Shown: positions 21,712 through 33,570 of the stretch, one piece after another | Layout: each line of letters begins with the position of its first letter | Numbering within the stretch: position 1 is the stretch's first letter | NCBI GenBank assembly: GCA_009801085.1 | Contig: VNWV01000020.1 | Location: forward strand, 124,001-188,000 | DNA: 64,000 nt | Source: Lasiodiplodia sp. COLG20 | Lineage: Eukaryota; Ascomycota; Dothideomycetes; Botryosphaeriales; Botryosphaeriaceae | Reading direction: 5' to 3' | Translations under genes and position numbers: made by a program | The notes under the pieces: model-generated | Told to the model about the DNA's origin: nothing | Seen by the model: only the letters and a program-made list of their open reading frames with translations | The model's database searches: none

Positions 21712-22859
21712 GACAAAATATTCGCAGCGGCAGCTGGAACGGATAGAGAATACAAGGCTTTCAGAGCCTCGGGACGCGAAAGTTGATGAGCGAAGCGTTG
21801 CAGCTTGAAGTGACAAGGAAGTGCTGGTCAGATTGGTAGGCGCCAATGATGAGTCAAAGCCTCGGTGCCCCGTACTTACCCCGCCGAATGAACGTCGCAC
21901 AACAACAACAGAGAACGCCGATGAAGAACGAGCTTCCGGCTGACGTATCACGGCGCGCGAAACCACCAGACAGGGGGGACACGTGCGGACCCTTGATTCC
22001 GCGTCAGATTTGCGCCTTATAGGCTTGGAGCCTCGACCTGCCGTACACAGTAATGCGGAACAGACATCCGGCAAATCAAATTTATTGGTCACTGACGCAT
22101 GCAAAACAACGCCTTCCACCCAGTACGCACGCCCGATGCGGCTTTCCGATAACCAGGCGGACGGACTAAATGGAAATAGCGGCAACCAACGAAATACGGT
22201 ACCCAACAAACATAACGATCATTCGACAGAATGAACGTAGACCAAGTTGCGAAGATGAATTACTTGGAGAAGCAGCCCCTGCGTATTGATCCCACTATCG
22301 CGCCTCTTGGCGTACTATGGCAACCTCCGAAGCACGGTGGGGAAATTGAACCCCAGGCCAGATTCGGATACAAGCACGTCATCTATCACACCAGCGTCCG
22401 GTAAATCTTGCTGCCCGTCATGATTCGTGTCGATCCTTAGACACGACCCCTCTTGCAGATCACCTGCGGCCCGTGCTGTGCAGGCGGGGAAAAGTATCGG
22501 CCCACCATTGCGAAGGCTGCTGTGCAAGACAAATAGTAGAGTCGCGAAAAGACTCAGGAAAATGGCATCCCTGACAACTATTTGCTTCTACGACCGCACA
22601 TTTTTTCCGCGCACGTTCCCACGCCGATGAGACATGAGTATCATGATGTATCCCGAACGGGATAGTGGTGGCCCGGGTTCCATGAACACGTCAATCAATG
22701 GGGGTGCCCCACTAACCAATTGACAACAACGCAGGGCCCAAGCCCGAGTTAAGAAAAAGTTCGCGGACGGGCACATGAACCATCCATCGACGCAGTCCGT
22801 CGACCCCCCGGTCAGAATTTTCCGCAGTTCTGCACGCCTCGCAGGGAACTTCCATCATC
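21712..22859. other. Divergent intergenic, 1.15 kb
   Basis: This is the shared upstream region of HET gene 1 (minus) and the 1075-aa protein gene (plus). An open minus-strand frame runs through 21712-22209 as an extension of the HET frame, but it looks like untranslated leader. Confidence 0.5.
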
Positions 22860-25800
22860 ATGGCACCATTTACCAGCTCGGCAGCACAACCTTTTAGACC
22901 ATTCTACACGGGAACCCAAAGAGCCGAGCGTCATGTGCTACTACCCCCCCTTGAGGAAGCTGAGTTGCGGAAATCGGGGCCTACCGAGGATGAATCCGAC
23001 TCAGACAAAATAGACAGTTCTCGTTCGCAGATGTCAGACTCTAATGGAAGTCTCAAATCATCGGAGGAGGCCCTGGTGGTAGCCTTCACGAAGGATCTGT
23101 GCCACGACATGGAACACCATGGGAGCCTTGAAGGAGACCGTGAACGCATGCTTAGCCGTCTCCCCATTCTTCTGAAAGGCTTCTCTATCCGGCTGCAAAA
23201 TGCTCGGCTATCTCCAGAACAGGAGAACGCGGCGAAATTTGTCAAGCAAAACCAACAGTAAGTAAGACAGGGCGATGGTGAGGAACACAGAGGTTTTCGG
23301 ACGAAGCTGACATACAAATTTCTTCATTATAGAGCTATCGTACACCAAGTGCGGAAGACCTACGCAAGCACCACCAGTCCAGAGGAGGATGTGCCAGCGG
23401 AACGATCATGTAACGGCACGACGGTACCGCAGAAACCGTCAATTTTGCTCGTGGGCGAGCCTTCAGGACACTCAACACCACTCCAAAAAGAACAAAACCC
23501 AATCGAACCGGCCCCACATCCACCTCCGAGATACCGACAGTTCCGCGATTTTCTGCGCCACAGCCCTGCGTATACTTGGCTCCTCGACCAGGCACGTGTA
23601 TGCGCATCATTGACCAAAACCGCGGGAACCCCCCTGGAGACTATTAACACGAAAATGGATGATCTGTTCCAGGCCATGGAGGACAGGTCGCTGAGAGGAC
23701 CTGTCTTCGACGCACGGTATGAAATGGAGTGGGACCTCTTAGGCTTTCTCAGGCGCCAAAAGTACGACGCGCCGCTGGAGATTGCAATTGAGCGAGCAAT
23801 CACACTGACCGGGTCAGCCAAGAATGCTCAGGCAATGACGTGTTTGGACTACATGTCTCAGACCTGGCCGGTGATTGGGGAAGAAATCATCAGGGTCCTT
23901 CAAAAAGCGCTGAAGTCAACCAACCTGTCTTGCAAAAGTAAGTGACCTTTGCCGCATATGCGCCGCCTATCTGATACCTGGCAGCACGTCTCTCGGACGG
24001 GACAGACCTCGAGGTCTCTCTCCAGTCTGCGAAAGCGAAGATACTGGCGAGGGGAAGCCGTGCAGCTCTGACGGAACTATGCCAGCAATTTTCCTGGCTG
24101 GGAGCTGCCCTCGGCCCCGGCCCCGAAGACCCTTCGCAGCCGTCCACAGTATGGCTGGCTACCCCGGTCGTCTCTGCCTTCAATTCCGGCGAACTTCACA
24201 CGAGTCCTCCATCCATCACGGTACGAATACGCTTCTCGACCCGTTCGATCCCGAATGGCTCTCTTGCACATGGAGCGTGCTGGCACGCTCTATTCCACCA
24301 CCCGGTCGTCGTCAACGGCTTTCCAATCCGGGCCCGCAAGAACGGAGAACGGGGGCTGGAAGCGTCGACGGCCTTGATGGGCGCGCTGGCCGAGGCACAT
24401 TACGTATCGCAGTATGCCGAAACGCTGGTCTTGAAGGGATTTTGCTCGATGCTCGTTCCGACAGCGCGTACCGAAACTTCGATTGCGTGGCACTACGTCT
24501 ACAACAAGGATGCGTCTTGGCTGCCTTACAGCGGGTTCCGCAGGGAGTGCCCTGAGGTGGTTACCAACGACGTGCTGGATTCGGACATGTTGAATGACGG
24601 CAGCAGACGCAACTTCGTGGGGTGGGCATCGAGCATCAGCAGAAACATTGGTACTTATTCCCGAGTCCCCGTGCCAGATGCCCCTTTGAACTGACCGCAA
24701 AACAGGAACGGAAAAAGTGCACTACGGAGAGATCGGGCCCGCGGGGGCACCGGAGAGCTCTGTAAGAGGAGCCGCGGATAAAAAACTTATAATATCCGTT
24801 AGCAAGCTGTTCGGGACGTCTGGCACTTTCGTCAGGGGCCAGCGCGATAAGTCGATTATTTCCAGCAGTGCCTCGTACGTAAGCCAAGTGTATGCCGCAC
24901 GTCGGATCCCGGTGCTCCTCTACGACGTGGCAACAAAGCGTGGCTGGCTGGTTGATGGTGCAAGCGCTCTTCTGCATATTGCCAGAAGTCAAGTCGAACA
25001 TCCACCGTTCAGAGATGTCTCACACTTCAACGACAGAGCTGTGAATAAGAGCATTCCATTCAAGCATCCAGATGCCAGAGGTGGCCCAGAAGCGGCAAGC
25101 AATATGCTAAAGGATGAAAGCAACCAGCGGCACATCATTATCCGCGAGTTCGACCGATACGAGGAAGACACTAAGGGCAAGCCGAAAGAGAAGATGGCAT
25201 ACCGCTGCTTCAAGGACATCGTCTCGGACACTTGGGACACGTTCGACAAAATATACTCGGCACAGGACGAGGTGAGGAAGAGCGCGAAGCAGCAACTGAA
25301 GAATCCCTTCCAGAAAGGCATCGAGGGCTATGAGTTCATGGGCATAGTCTCGCCACACGGGCCCCTTACCAGACGGAAAGTCAGCCTCCACACCAACGGC
25401 ACCGAGTGGTCGGGATTTGTGGATCGACTCAACGCCATCACGCTCTTCGGACGGAACTTTGGCGAGATTTACGAGCCAACCGCTGAGGCAAACCTCTGCA
25501 CCCCGTGGCGCACCGTCCCAGTGGACCATGAATATCTTACCGTTCCGGTGTCGCTTCTGAAAGAGCTGAAGGAGTACACATGGGAAGACGGCAAGATTGA
25601 GGAAGACTCCCCGGAGATCATCAAGCACGTATTGTGGACTCCATCCGAGGATGCCTTCAAGCAATGCGGTGGGAAGACAGACGAGTGCACCCGCGAACTT
25701 GATGATCACGTTCAACTGCTCATGAAAACGTCCAGAACGGCGTCTGGGTTCTTCGAGATTGCAAGACAGAAGGGTAGCGCGCACGAAGAAGACTACCTGC

Positions 25801-26264
25801 CAATGAAGAACGGCGCTGTCATCTTCGGCAAGAGCAGCCGCCTGATAGAGTCCCGCCCCACCCACAGCGGATACGACTCCAGCCAAATAGGCTCTATCCA
25901 TACCGAGGCCGCGGAGCGCAATGGCACCAGCAGCTCCATGATGGCTTTCACCCACGCTGGGATCCAGTCGACCTCGACGTTCCAAGACGACATTTCCGGT
26001 ATGAGCAGTCCTCGGGCAATGAGCCCGCTGAGCAATGGGGAGCGGCCTTTCACAGGCATAGAGTCGAGTAGGATCGGAAGTATCCCCGCTTCGTCCGAGG
26101 CCAGCGCCTCTGAATCGACGCTTGCCTCCCAGACGGCGCCACAGAGTCCTGCCCCTGCAGCAACACGCAGGCGCGGACATCGTAAAGCTTTGAAGCTGAG
26201 AGAGGCGCTTTTGAAGTTCCGAACGTGGAAGCAGAAGATCCGACCGAGGGCTACTGTGAAATGA
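22860..26264 (+). CDS. Large fungal protein of unknown function (1075 aa)
   Basis: Four exons (22860-23257, 23333-23937, 23985-24650 and 24706-26264) join in frame through introns of 75, 47 and 55 bp. The N-terminus is Ser/Asp-rich and disordered, followed by a helical region with RQFRDFLRHSPAYTWLLDQ. The middle has a segment seen in many uncharacterised fungal proteins: ITVRIRFSTR, then a Cys-Trp-His-x-Leu-Phe-His-His stretch, PVVVNGFPIRAR and GERGLEAS. Next come a hydrophobic IAWHYVYN block and RIPVLLYDVATKRGWLVDG. The C-terminal 130 residues are Ser-rich and end in a basic tail, KALKLREALLKFRTWKQKI. No catalytic motif is evident. I recognise the family only as recurrent and lineage-expanded in Pezizomycotina, sometimes near HET or NLR-like genes. 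It lies next to HET gene 1 here. Confidence 0.85.
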
Positions 26265-26492
26265 GAAACACGTAGAAGCGTTTGGATAAGCGAGGGAAGT
26301 TCTTTGTTGTACAATATGGGCGGAGGATTGGATTAAACCCAGTATGCCACACCCGTTGCAAATTTCAAATGATAAGATGTACTGATGATAGAAGCAGGGG
26401 CAGTTAATATAGTAATACTTGAGGAGAAATGAACCAAACTACGAAAATGAAAGAAGTTTCTTCCAACATATCCCATGATATTGGGCACACAG

Positions 26493-27159
26493 TTACTGCA
26501 TTTCGGGAACTGTTTGCTGACCCTCCATCTCAACAGGCGCAGTCGTGCCTTTCTCTTGCGGCTTCGGCCTATTTCCCCGCAGCTTTCTTCTTTGTTGAAC
26601 AACGAGCATCCCCAGGGCTAGCAGAGACAGGCCGAGAACGCCTAAGGAGACCCCAAGAGCTATTCGAAGCTCCTTGGTGGAACAGGTAGAGCTTGTCGTT
26701 TGTTTGGGGTTCGGAAGTACGATCGTCCCGTTGCGGTTCAAGTAGATGCCAGTTCCCGAATCGCAGCAAGTTCGATTTGCACCTTCGCAACAGAAGCTTC
26801 CATCTTCACATTGTGTAACCTGAAAGTACGCTTTCGTGTTTCGGTGTCCTGAGGCCCCATCGTCAGACAATGGGGGGTGCCGTACAGAGTAATTCTTAAA
26901 ATCACTTACCGCAGAGGTCATACAAAGGTGAACAGCCAGAACCCCACAGCGGATCGGTGCATGAATCCACATAATACGTATCAGGGGCGGTGGTATTGGA
27001 AGCGCAGAGACCTTGCGGGGTGCACGTGTCGTTTTCGTATTTGTCACCAGTAGGACGATTTAACCAACAGCACATTGGAGTGTTGAGATATCCCGGGCAA
27101 CTCCTGGCTTCGGGGCTGATATCCTTTGTTCCATCTCGATAGTAGCAAGTGGAGCTCAT
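26493..27159 (-). CDS. Cys-rich single-pass membrane protein
   Basis: This is a predicted 201-aa protein from exons 27159-26910 and 26848-26493 (61-bp intron, GTAAGT to CCTCAG). The N-terminal half follows the fungal pattern T-C-Y-Y-x-D-G, then M-C-C-W, GLCASN, SCTDPLWGSGC and FCCEGANRTCC, with at least 15 cysteines and several N-glycosylation sites. One TM helix (about residues 140-164, IALGVSLGVLGLSLLALGML) is followed by a short basic, Gln/Pro-rich tail. There is no cleavable signal peptide, which is common in this family. The Cys-rich part probably faces the cell exterior or a lumen. Members are abundant and fast-evolving in filamentous ascomycetes and their role is unknown. The ATG at 27159 was chosen because it directly precedes the conserved SSTCYY start; an in-frame ATG lies 16 codons upstream. 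Confidence 0.82.
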
Positions 27160-28019
27160 GATAGAAAATTTCCGCGACTTTTTCCGTGAGTCAGTGCAAG
27201 ATGTCAATTAGCCTCCTCTCGAGCGGAGAGTCAGGCTGAGGGTGCTACTTAAATCCATTTGCTGCGGGCTATCACCAATCCCTGTTGGTGAGTACCCCGA
27301 TGGATTGACTGACGCGGCTTCTGCATGCTGATGTCTCAGCTGTGCGCCGCGGGGACGATATCTGCATTCGTGCAAGCTTCAGTGTTGGTCGCGAAGCCGA
27401 GCCCATGCTTGATTGGTTCCACCGTTGTATACGAGCCCTTTTGCCGAAGGCTGAACGGCAGCTGAGCTACCAAAGGCTACATCACGCAGCTCACGGGCGT
27501 GAAACGGGACGAGCGTTTGGCGCAGCCTCGTGTCTCTCAGGCCTTGGCGAACAAAGTACCTATGAGCGTAGACAACTAGCAGCCCAAATGTTGGTTGGGG
27601 GGCGCTAAGCCTCATTTTCGTGCGCACACGGTAGATTTTGCTTTTCTGGCTTGTTTCAGACTTCCCATGCTCAAAGTTAAGGTTTAGCAGGAAGCGGGAG
27701 GCACGGGCCATAAGCAGGCGAAGTAGGAGGCATGGAATGTAGTTGCCAAGCAAAACAATTGCGTCATTGTAAGCACTCGCATATAAGCAGGCGAAGCGGG
27801 AGGAATAAGCTATTAGCAGATCTCCCGCTTCTTTAGCTCTTTTAGCACTCTTAGCACCGCTAGAGCTACTAGTACTATTAGCAACAGTATTTTTAAAGTT
27901 TTTTTTAATTTGGTCAAAGGGTTATCTATTCGGTAAAGCTCCGACTCTTTGGATAGCAACGCTGAACAATACCTCTTGTTCTTCGAATCCTCCATAAGAT
28001 GCTACAACATGGCATCTTT
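27160..28019. other. Intergenic, 860 bp, with short direct repeats
   Basis: No gene is supported. A roughly 25-bp segment ATAAGCAGGCGAAGyrGGAGG occurs twice (about 27710 and 27783). A (TAGCxxT)-like low-complexity run lies at 27830-27890. A 60-codon minus-strand frame here is leucine-rich and is probably chance. Confidence 0.5.
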
Positions 28020-29408
28020 TCAGAATCGAGTGTAGTCCAACTTGGTGCATGATCCGTATTCTGTGATCATGCGTGCTACATAGTACATTCCGCCGATAGC
28101 CGGGGCGAAAACTGGAACGGTCTGTAGTGACCAGGTAAAGAGCCACCTATAGAATTGTTTATTTTTCCACGAGCTATTGTGGTGCGAAATAGATCCGGAC
28201 ATGCGCCAAGCCACCCAGCGAAGCCACCAGGGCGATATGGCACTAGAGATCTGCCACAGGGAAACGAAGACTATCTGGTCAAGTCTCACTCCCGGAACGT
28301 AGAAGTGAGAATAAGACAGAGCTACTGTGATGCCCAGTGGTGCGAGGAAAAGGAACATGAGTAGAGCCTCGTAAAGCTTCCTCCGGCATCCACCATTGTC
28401 CAGGAAATCCAGTCGAATTTTCGCATCGCGGTACTGGGTATTTATCTCCGCTATGAATGTGCCGAACTCATGTCTGCCCTGGCTCTGGACATTTTGCATA
28501 TCCGGAGTCTTGATGAGGAACATGCATGGGAATTGAGGGGTTACCAGAGCGGCGATGATATTGATCAGGGCCATGAAGACGTAAGGAACAACAGTAAGAC
28601 CAAAGGCTGTGAAGCCATAGGTCTCCATCTGGTCTCCTCTGGCTTTGTACAGCGTGTAGACACCACTCCCCGCTTGCAGGAGGCTTGCAGCGAGTGTGAA
28701 AGGGTTCCAGCTGTTCCCAAGCATGAATTCTTGGAGGTCGACTGTCGCGGGATGGCCTTGGGCAGGCGACATGGGATTCGTTATCGACTCCGAGCTCGAA
28801 CTGGATTCAGGATCCCGGGATAGATTACTCATTCCTCGACGCCTAGAGAAGAGACTGATAAACCGTTTCAAGCCGGCCAATCGTGGTGGTGGCGGAGATT
28901 CAGAGAGCTCCTCTTGCAAACCTTGCAAAGGAGTGCCCGGCGGGACTTCCGCCAGGAAGAAATCCTGCTCCATACCATCACTGTGGGGCAGATTCGTAAT
29001 GCCGTGCACGGAGCGGTTGGTAGGAACCAGTCGCGGATTATCGCCGTTGAAGAAGACATTGTTGAACCAGCGAGATCGCTTCCCAGAACCGATGTTTTTC
29101 TTTCTTAAGACCATGCATAGAGCTCCTGCCCGCGCGGCAGATTCCAGACCGGAATACCTTCGAGCGTGGCAAATGATAGATCGAAGTGCACGTGTGATGC
29201 CCGATCCAGGGACAAACATCACATAGAGTGCGTTGATGAGCCGTTCCCGAAAGGTTGCCCCTGGAGGATGGATAGCGGTGAAGACGTGGGCAAGGTAGTT
29301 GACGCAGAAAAAAACAATAAGATCATAGCCTCGAGGAGGAACACAGATCAGGTTTTCAACACCATGGTCGATAGTACCATCGGGTACTGAAACTGTGAGA
29401 TCTTTCAT
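28020..29408 (-). CDS. Fungal multi-pass membrane protein of unknown function
   Basis: This is a single-exon frame of 462 aa from the ATG at 29408 (MKDLTVSVPDG); an in-frame ATG at 29471 would add 21 residues. Motifs typical of an uncharacterised fungal membrane family are DLIVFFCVNYLAHVFTAIHP near residue 30, GSGITRALRSI, and ESAARAGALCMVLRK. Hydrophobic helices lie near residues 30-50, 75-95, 250-300, 350-375 and 430-455. A Ser/Pro-rich cytoplasmic loop of about 90 residues separates the first helices from the rest. No transporter or enzyme signature is seen. Its position between the Cys-rich membrane protein and a gene-poor 2.4-kb stretch is typical of accessory regions. Confidence 0.78.
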   Translation of the reverse strand: MKDLTVSVPDGTIDHGVENLICVPPRGYDLIVFFCVNYLAHVFTAIHPPGATFRERLINALYVMFVPGSGITRALRSIICHARRYSGLESAARAGALCMVLRKKNIGSGKRSRWFNNVFFNGDNPRLVPTNRSVHGITNLPHSDGMEQDFFLAEVPPGTPLQGLQEELSESPPPPRLAGLKRFISLFSRRRGMSNLSRDPESSSSSESITNPMSPAQGHPATVDLQEFMLGNSWNPFTLAASLLQAGSGVYTLYKARGDQMETYGFTAFGLTVVPYVFMALINIIAALVTPQFPCMFLIKTPDMQNVQSQGRHEFGTFIAEINTQYRDAKIRLDFLDNGGCRRKLYEALLMFLFLAPLGITVALSYSHFYVPGVRLDQIVFVSLWQISSAISPWWLRWVAWRMSGSISHHNSSWKNKQFYRWLFTWSLQTVPVFAPAIGGMYYVARMITEYGSCTKLDYTRF

Positions 29409-31871
29409 TGGAATGGAGGTGCACAAACTATAATTGATATAGTCAGTGTACAAGTAGATGTAGAGAAACAAACCCGTGTCAAAGGTCGAGGCAATTTATA
29501 AGAAGGATTTGACCTTTACTCTGCCCTGCAATCTTTGGTCTAATTGCACATCACTACTGCATTCTACTATTAGACGCCCAATTGAAGAGATCCGTTCACA
29601 AGAGGTCCTGAATGTATCCAGTAAATGATTGCCAGTCGAGAAATCCGTTTTAGAGGGCTTGGCTGCCAATAGTTTCAGGAACAGGGCAATCCGCTAGGAT
29701 AACACAGTACCCCGTGCGCGCATGCTAAACCCTGCAAGGCTGATGAATGCCGTACTTTCGGTCAGAAGCCGTGGTTAAACGCCCAGCCACAAACGTAAAT
29801 GTGTAGATCATCCATAAGGCTAGGGCGGGTCCGCCTGTCACCAACGCCACGGCGCCGGGCCGGGAAAGCGTCTGGTGTCCCCAGAACCGAGGGCCAGCCG
29901 TCGGGCTACCCCGCCTCAGGCAGCTTTCAGCTCTTCCATGATCAACCACTGTTGTTCAGCGGTGTGTGTTTGCTGTGATCTCGCCGAGCGCTGAGATCTA
30001 GATTAGGAAACTACTTGGTTGTAGAGTAGTGTCCTCCCCTGCGAACTCCATCCGGACTCAGCGTCTCGCGCCTTTCACCAACCAAGACCAGAGTAATGAA
30101 CTGCCTATTTTCGTGATCGCGTAGGGTCTTACAAGGCTCTATAGTGAACCACTCATCATCCCGAGTCCGGCGTTTCAGGCAGGATCAGATTGCAACTGCC
30201 CTCTCAAAGAGAACGCAAAAAGGCCAATCACATGATAACATTCGTTAGCCGGCTGTTAACGGCACCAAGGGAGAGATTTCGCCTCTGGTAGTACATGATG
30301 TCAATTGTGTCCATGCTTCTACGCTTTTCTCGGTGGCTCACAGAACATCCGCTTTCGACATCCCTCGCTCGGAATTTGCCGTCCGGCCACTTTGGAATTC
30401 ACCGCGTTCGTTGACGTTGCAAACAGCATACAGCAGCTGAGTACTTGAGCCAAATGGCTGCGAGAGAAAGCCTTTAGATAATTCAAATATCACATACGTG
30501 AGCGGGGCGCGATATTAGAACGGTGCGTGGCAAAGCAAAAAATGCTTATCAGTTGAATCTTAGTTTGTACTTCCAAATGCCGCACAAGGCTATAGTGCTT
30601 ACGCTAGAGAAGAGAGGCAACTGTGCCTGACCCAGCAAGCTCTGACGTCCGTGTGCGCGACCCTCTTGGAAGGGATGGAAAGCATTCCTGGTAACCGAAA
30701 GCTTTGAGAAGGAAGAGGTTGGGGACGACTACAGCGATGTACCGAGCACGCCACTCACAATTAGTCCAGCAATTACTTCCCACTCCATAAAATTGGAATA
30801 TTGAAACTTGGCTCTCTGTGTACTTTTGGTAAGTTCCTATAGAGAGATTGAATCATATCTTCCAAGGTAGCAATGCACGAGAGACACTCTGCGCATGTGA
30901 ACCGCTCGTACGGGAACACTGAGCATCCCTACGGTCCTCTAGAAGGACCCTTGAAAAGACACTGAATACACCAAATCATCAGTGGGACCCGGCCCAGAGT
31001 AGCCGGGCGTCCGGGGTCTTGTAGCAGGGTGTGGCAGAGTCTGGCACGCTAACTGCACCAGGGGCACTTTGCGTTCCTCATCGGCGGATCTCGGGACGTC
31101 GCGCCGCCCTTCCCGAATTAAGCTCGATGACTGGCTACCCCATACCTGCAAATTTCAGCCTCAGAGGCAGACTACCCCGCAATTTCGGGTTTCTAGACCG
31201 GCATCCGTTACAAGTCACGAGGTCAGTCTGCATAGTACAGTGCGCCGGAAATCGTAGACTTGCATTCCCTCCAGCATTCCACAGGTCTACCTTGATACAC
31301 TCACTTCACACTCAACCACCTTAATACAGTGCATCCCGCATGACTTGCCTGAGTTGTCTTAGGATCTTAGGAAATCCTCATCATCTAGAGGGTCCTTTTC
31401 AAGTATCAGCATTGGTGCCACCCGCAAGGGTCTTCCGTACTTGTTCCATACCGGACCAATATTTGCGTGCTGTAGCTTCAGTAGATACACTGCAAAAACG
31501 TCCAGTCTTAATGTTGTAGCTTAACAAGAGATTTTCTGGAGCAAATGATAGCAGGTTACAAAGCTGTAATCATCTCCGTGTCTTTCACCTTTCCTGACTA
31601 TTCAGGCCGCCGGGTAGTCTCCTCGTGGGCAAAGGAAAACACCCGATTCAGTCATAGTAGAGCATGCATATTCAGTCATGATTGCCCAATGAATGTTTTG
31701 ACTCACGCTTTCCACGCCATTTCTCCACCGCAGGCAGAGAACCCAGAGTGGAAGAGAGCTGTAGGGCCGGACGCTAGCCCAATTTAAGTAAAGCGGCTCA
31801 ACGAGCTAGCCCCACGGCGTACAGTCACAATCCTTAGCGGCTGCTGCCTGCGGGAGATCTACACGACCGCG
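29409..31871. other. Gene-poor region, 2.46 kb
   Basis: This is among the longest stretches without a supported gene in the window. Open frames are all under about 100 codons and lack domains. No long terminal repeat or transposase remnant was recognised by eye. A composition scan or a repeat search would be needed to say whether it is a decayed element. Confidence 0.5.
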
Positions 31872-33365
31872 ATGACGTTAAATTCGAGGACGAACGCCCC
31901 CAACTCCAACACCACGCTGATGCTTAAACTCCCCGCTTCTCTCCGCTTCTCTTTCCGCCGCCCTTCCTCAATCTCCAGACCTCTCCACCCCACACAACGG
32001 CCGCTCCGCCCCCACCCCTTCTCCACAATGGCACAAGCAGGCCCCCAATCCGGCGTCAAACTCGACCTATCCGCCGCACTAGCGCCGCAACTCGCCCACG
32101 CGCCCCGCGACGCGCCAGCGCTCACGCTCGAGCAAGAAACGCCGACAAACGAGCACTGGGCGCTGCTGGCGCAGCACTTCTCGTCCGTCGCCGACCTGCA
32201 CATGGACAGCGGGTGGAATGAGGAGCTCAACGACGCCGACATCCCGCTGCACTGGCCGCTGCAGCGCCTCACGCTCAGCAGCGCCTGTGGCGAGGTCTGC
32301 CGCTCGCCATGGATCGTCGAGGGGCGCGTGCCGCATCTGGTGTTGAATTACACGGCCGGCCTGCGGTTTGAGGGCCCGACGACGAAGGAGTTGTGTAGGG
32401 CGAATGATGAGGCGATTAAGGAGGGGGTTAAGGAGGGACCGGAGGAGAGGGGTGGGATTAAGATTACGTTCGTGCCGGATCTGGTGCATGAGTGGATGGA
32501 GAAGAAGTACAGCAATAAGGACGGCAGCGCTGAGGCTGAGGGGGAGGAGGAGGAGGGGAAGCAGGAGTCACGGCTGCGGAAGCTGGAGATCATTTACAAT
32601 GATGTTCGCGATATGCTGTACCGCTACGTGCTCGCACACCCGAGCTTGATCGACCCGGTGCAGGAGCTGAGTCTCATCGCGAAGAGCAAGTACGACATGA
32701 GCGCGTGCGACGAGCAGATCCTCGAGAAGTTGCTGCCGCAGCTTGAGCAGCTGCGGACGCTCGTCCTCGTGCTGGGAGACCACTACAGAGACCGCGAGCA
32801 GCTTCCCAATTTCTTCAAGTTCTTCCCACCGAATATCGAGACGCTACGGTTTCAAAGCTCTGTATCGCTGGCGAAGGATGAGGTCATTGCGAAGTGGGTC
32901 GAGGCATTCCAGGATCCGACATTCTTGCCAAAGTTGAAGAAATTGAGCTTTGTCCTAGATCTCGAGGACGGCGAGCAGGAGAGGTGGGAGACTGAGGAGT
33001 GGGAGAGGAAGCACGCGAACGACGCTGATGAGACCGGGAAAGAGACGGAAACGGCAGAGGATGACGCAGAATCGTCTTCGTCGGAGGAAAGCGCTGATGA
33101 TGACCAAGGGGATGAGGAACAGAAAGAGCCGAAGGAGGGAACCGAGCATGATGCGGGAGAGGCACAAGAAAAGACTACCGAAGCTACCCCCAAAAAGCCG
33201 CCTCCTAAGGTCTCAGACGAGGCTTTAGCAAAGGCGAAGCGTGCTTGTGAACGCGTAGAGCGGGCAGCGGAAAGTCGTGGCGTGATCATTGAGCCATACA
33301 TGGGCGAGTGGAGGCAAGAGTTTACCAGAGTAACGAGTCTAGATGAGCGGTGGGACGCGTTGTAG
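31872..33365 (+). CDS. Leucine-rich-repeat-like acidic protein, possibly mitochondrial
   Basis: This is a single-exon frame of 497 aa. The first 52 residues from the ATG at 31872 are rich in Arg, Ser and Leu with no acidic residue and contain a basic amphipathic stretch (LRFSFRRPSSISRPL), as in mitochondrial presequences. A shorter 445-aa form would start at the ATG at 32028 (MAQAGPQSG). The middle has spaced LxxLxL segments (PLQRLTLSSAC, LRTLVLVLGDH, NIETLRFQS, KLKKLSFVLDL) that look like irregular leucine-rich repeats without an F-box. A very acidic Glu/Ser/Asp run follows near residues 370-430, and the C-terminus is compact and basic (YMGEWRQEFTRV). The protein looks conserved and housekeeping, unlike its neighbours. 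Function is unknown. Confidence 0.75.
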   Translation: MTLNSRTNAPNSNTTLMLKLPASLRFSFRRPSSISRPLHPTQRPLRPHPFSTMAQAGPQSGVKLDLSAALAPQLAHAPRDAPALTLEQETPTNEHWALLAQHFSSVADLHMDSGWNEELNDADIPLHWPLQRLTLSSACGEVCRSPWIVEGRVPHLVLNYTAGLRFEGPTTKELCRANDEAIKEGVKEGPEERGGIKITFVPDLVHEWMEKKYSNKDGSAEAEGEEEEGKQESRLRKLEIIYNDVRDMLYRYVLAHPSLIDPVQELSLIAKSKYDMSACDEQILEKLLPQLEQLRTLVLVLGDHYRDREQLPNFFKFFPPNIETLRFQSSVSLAKDEVIAKWVEAFQDPTFLPKLKKLSFVLDLEDGEQERWETEEWERKHANDADETGKETETAEDDAESSSSEESADDDQGDEEQKEPKEGTEHDAGEAQEKTTEATPKKPPPKVSDEALAKAKRACERVERAAESRGVIIEPYMGEWRQEFTRVTSLDERWDAL

Positions 33366-33570
33366 ACATTCATCTAGAGGCGATGCAGACATGTGGACGG
33401 AAATAGTTCATCTCCGCTCAGCTTCCATGCTGGATAATACTTCTCCATTCTACGTAAATCAACTGATGGCCCTTGCTATGGTCTGTTCATTTGGGTGCGG
33501 AATGAAATAAATTCTCGGCCGTCTTAGGATGAGGCTAATCGAAGTACTCAGCTCTCAGGAAAGCTACTAA

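Noticed and set aside
21712..22209. N-terminal extension of HET protein 1 to 22209
   Set aside because: The extra 166 residues have no resemblance to HET proteins, and the paralogue starts at the position equivalent to 21711.
29725..31324. Several 60-100 codon frames in the 2.46-kb gap
   Set aside because: None has a domain, signal peptide or consistent splice sites.
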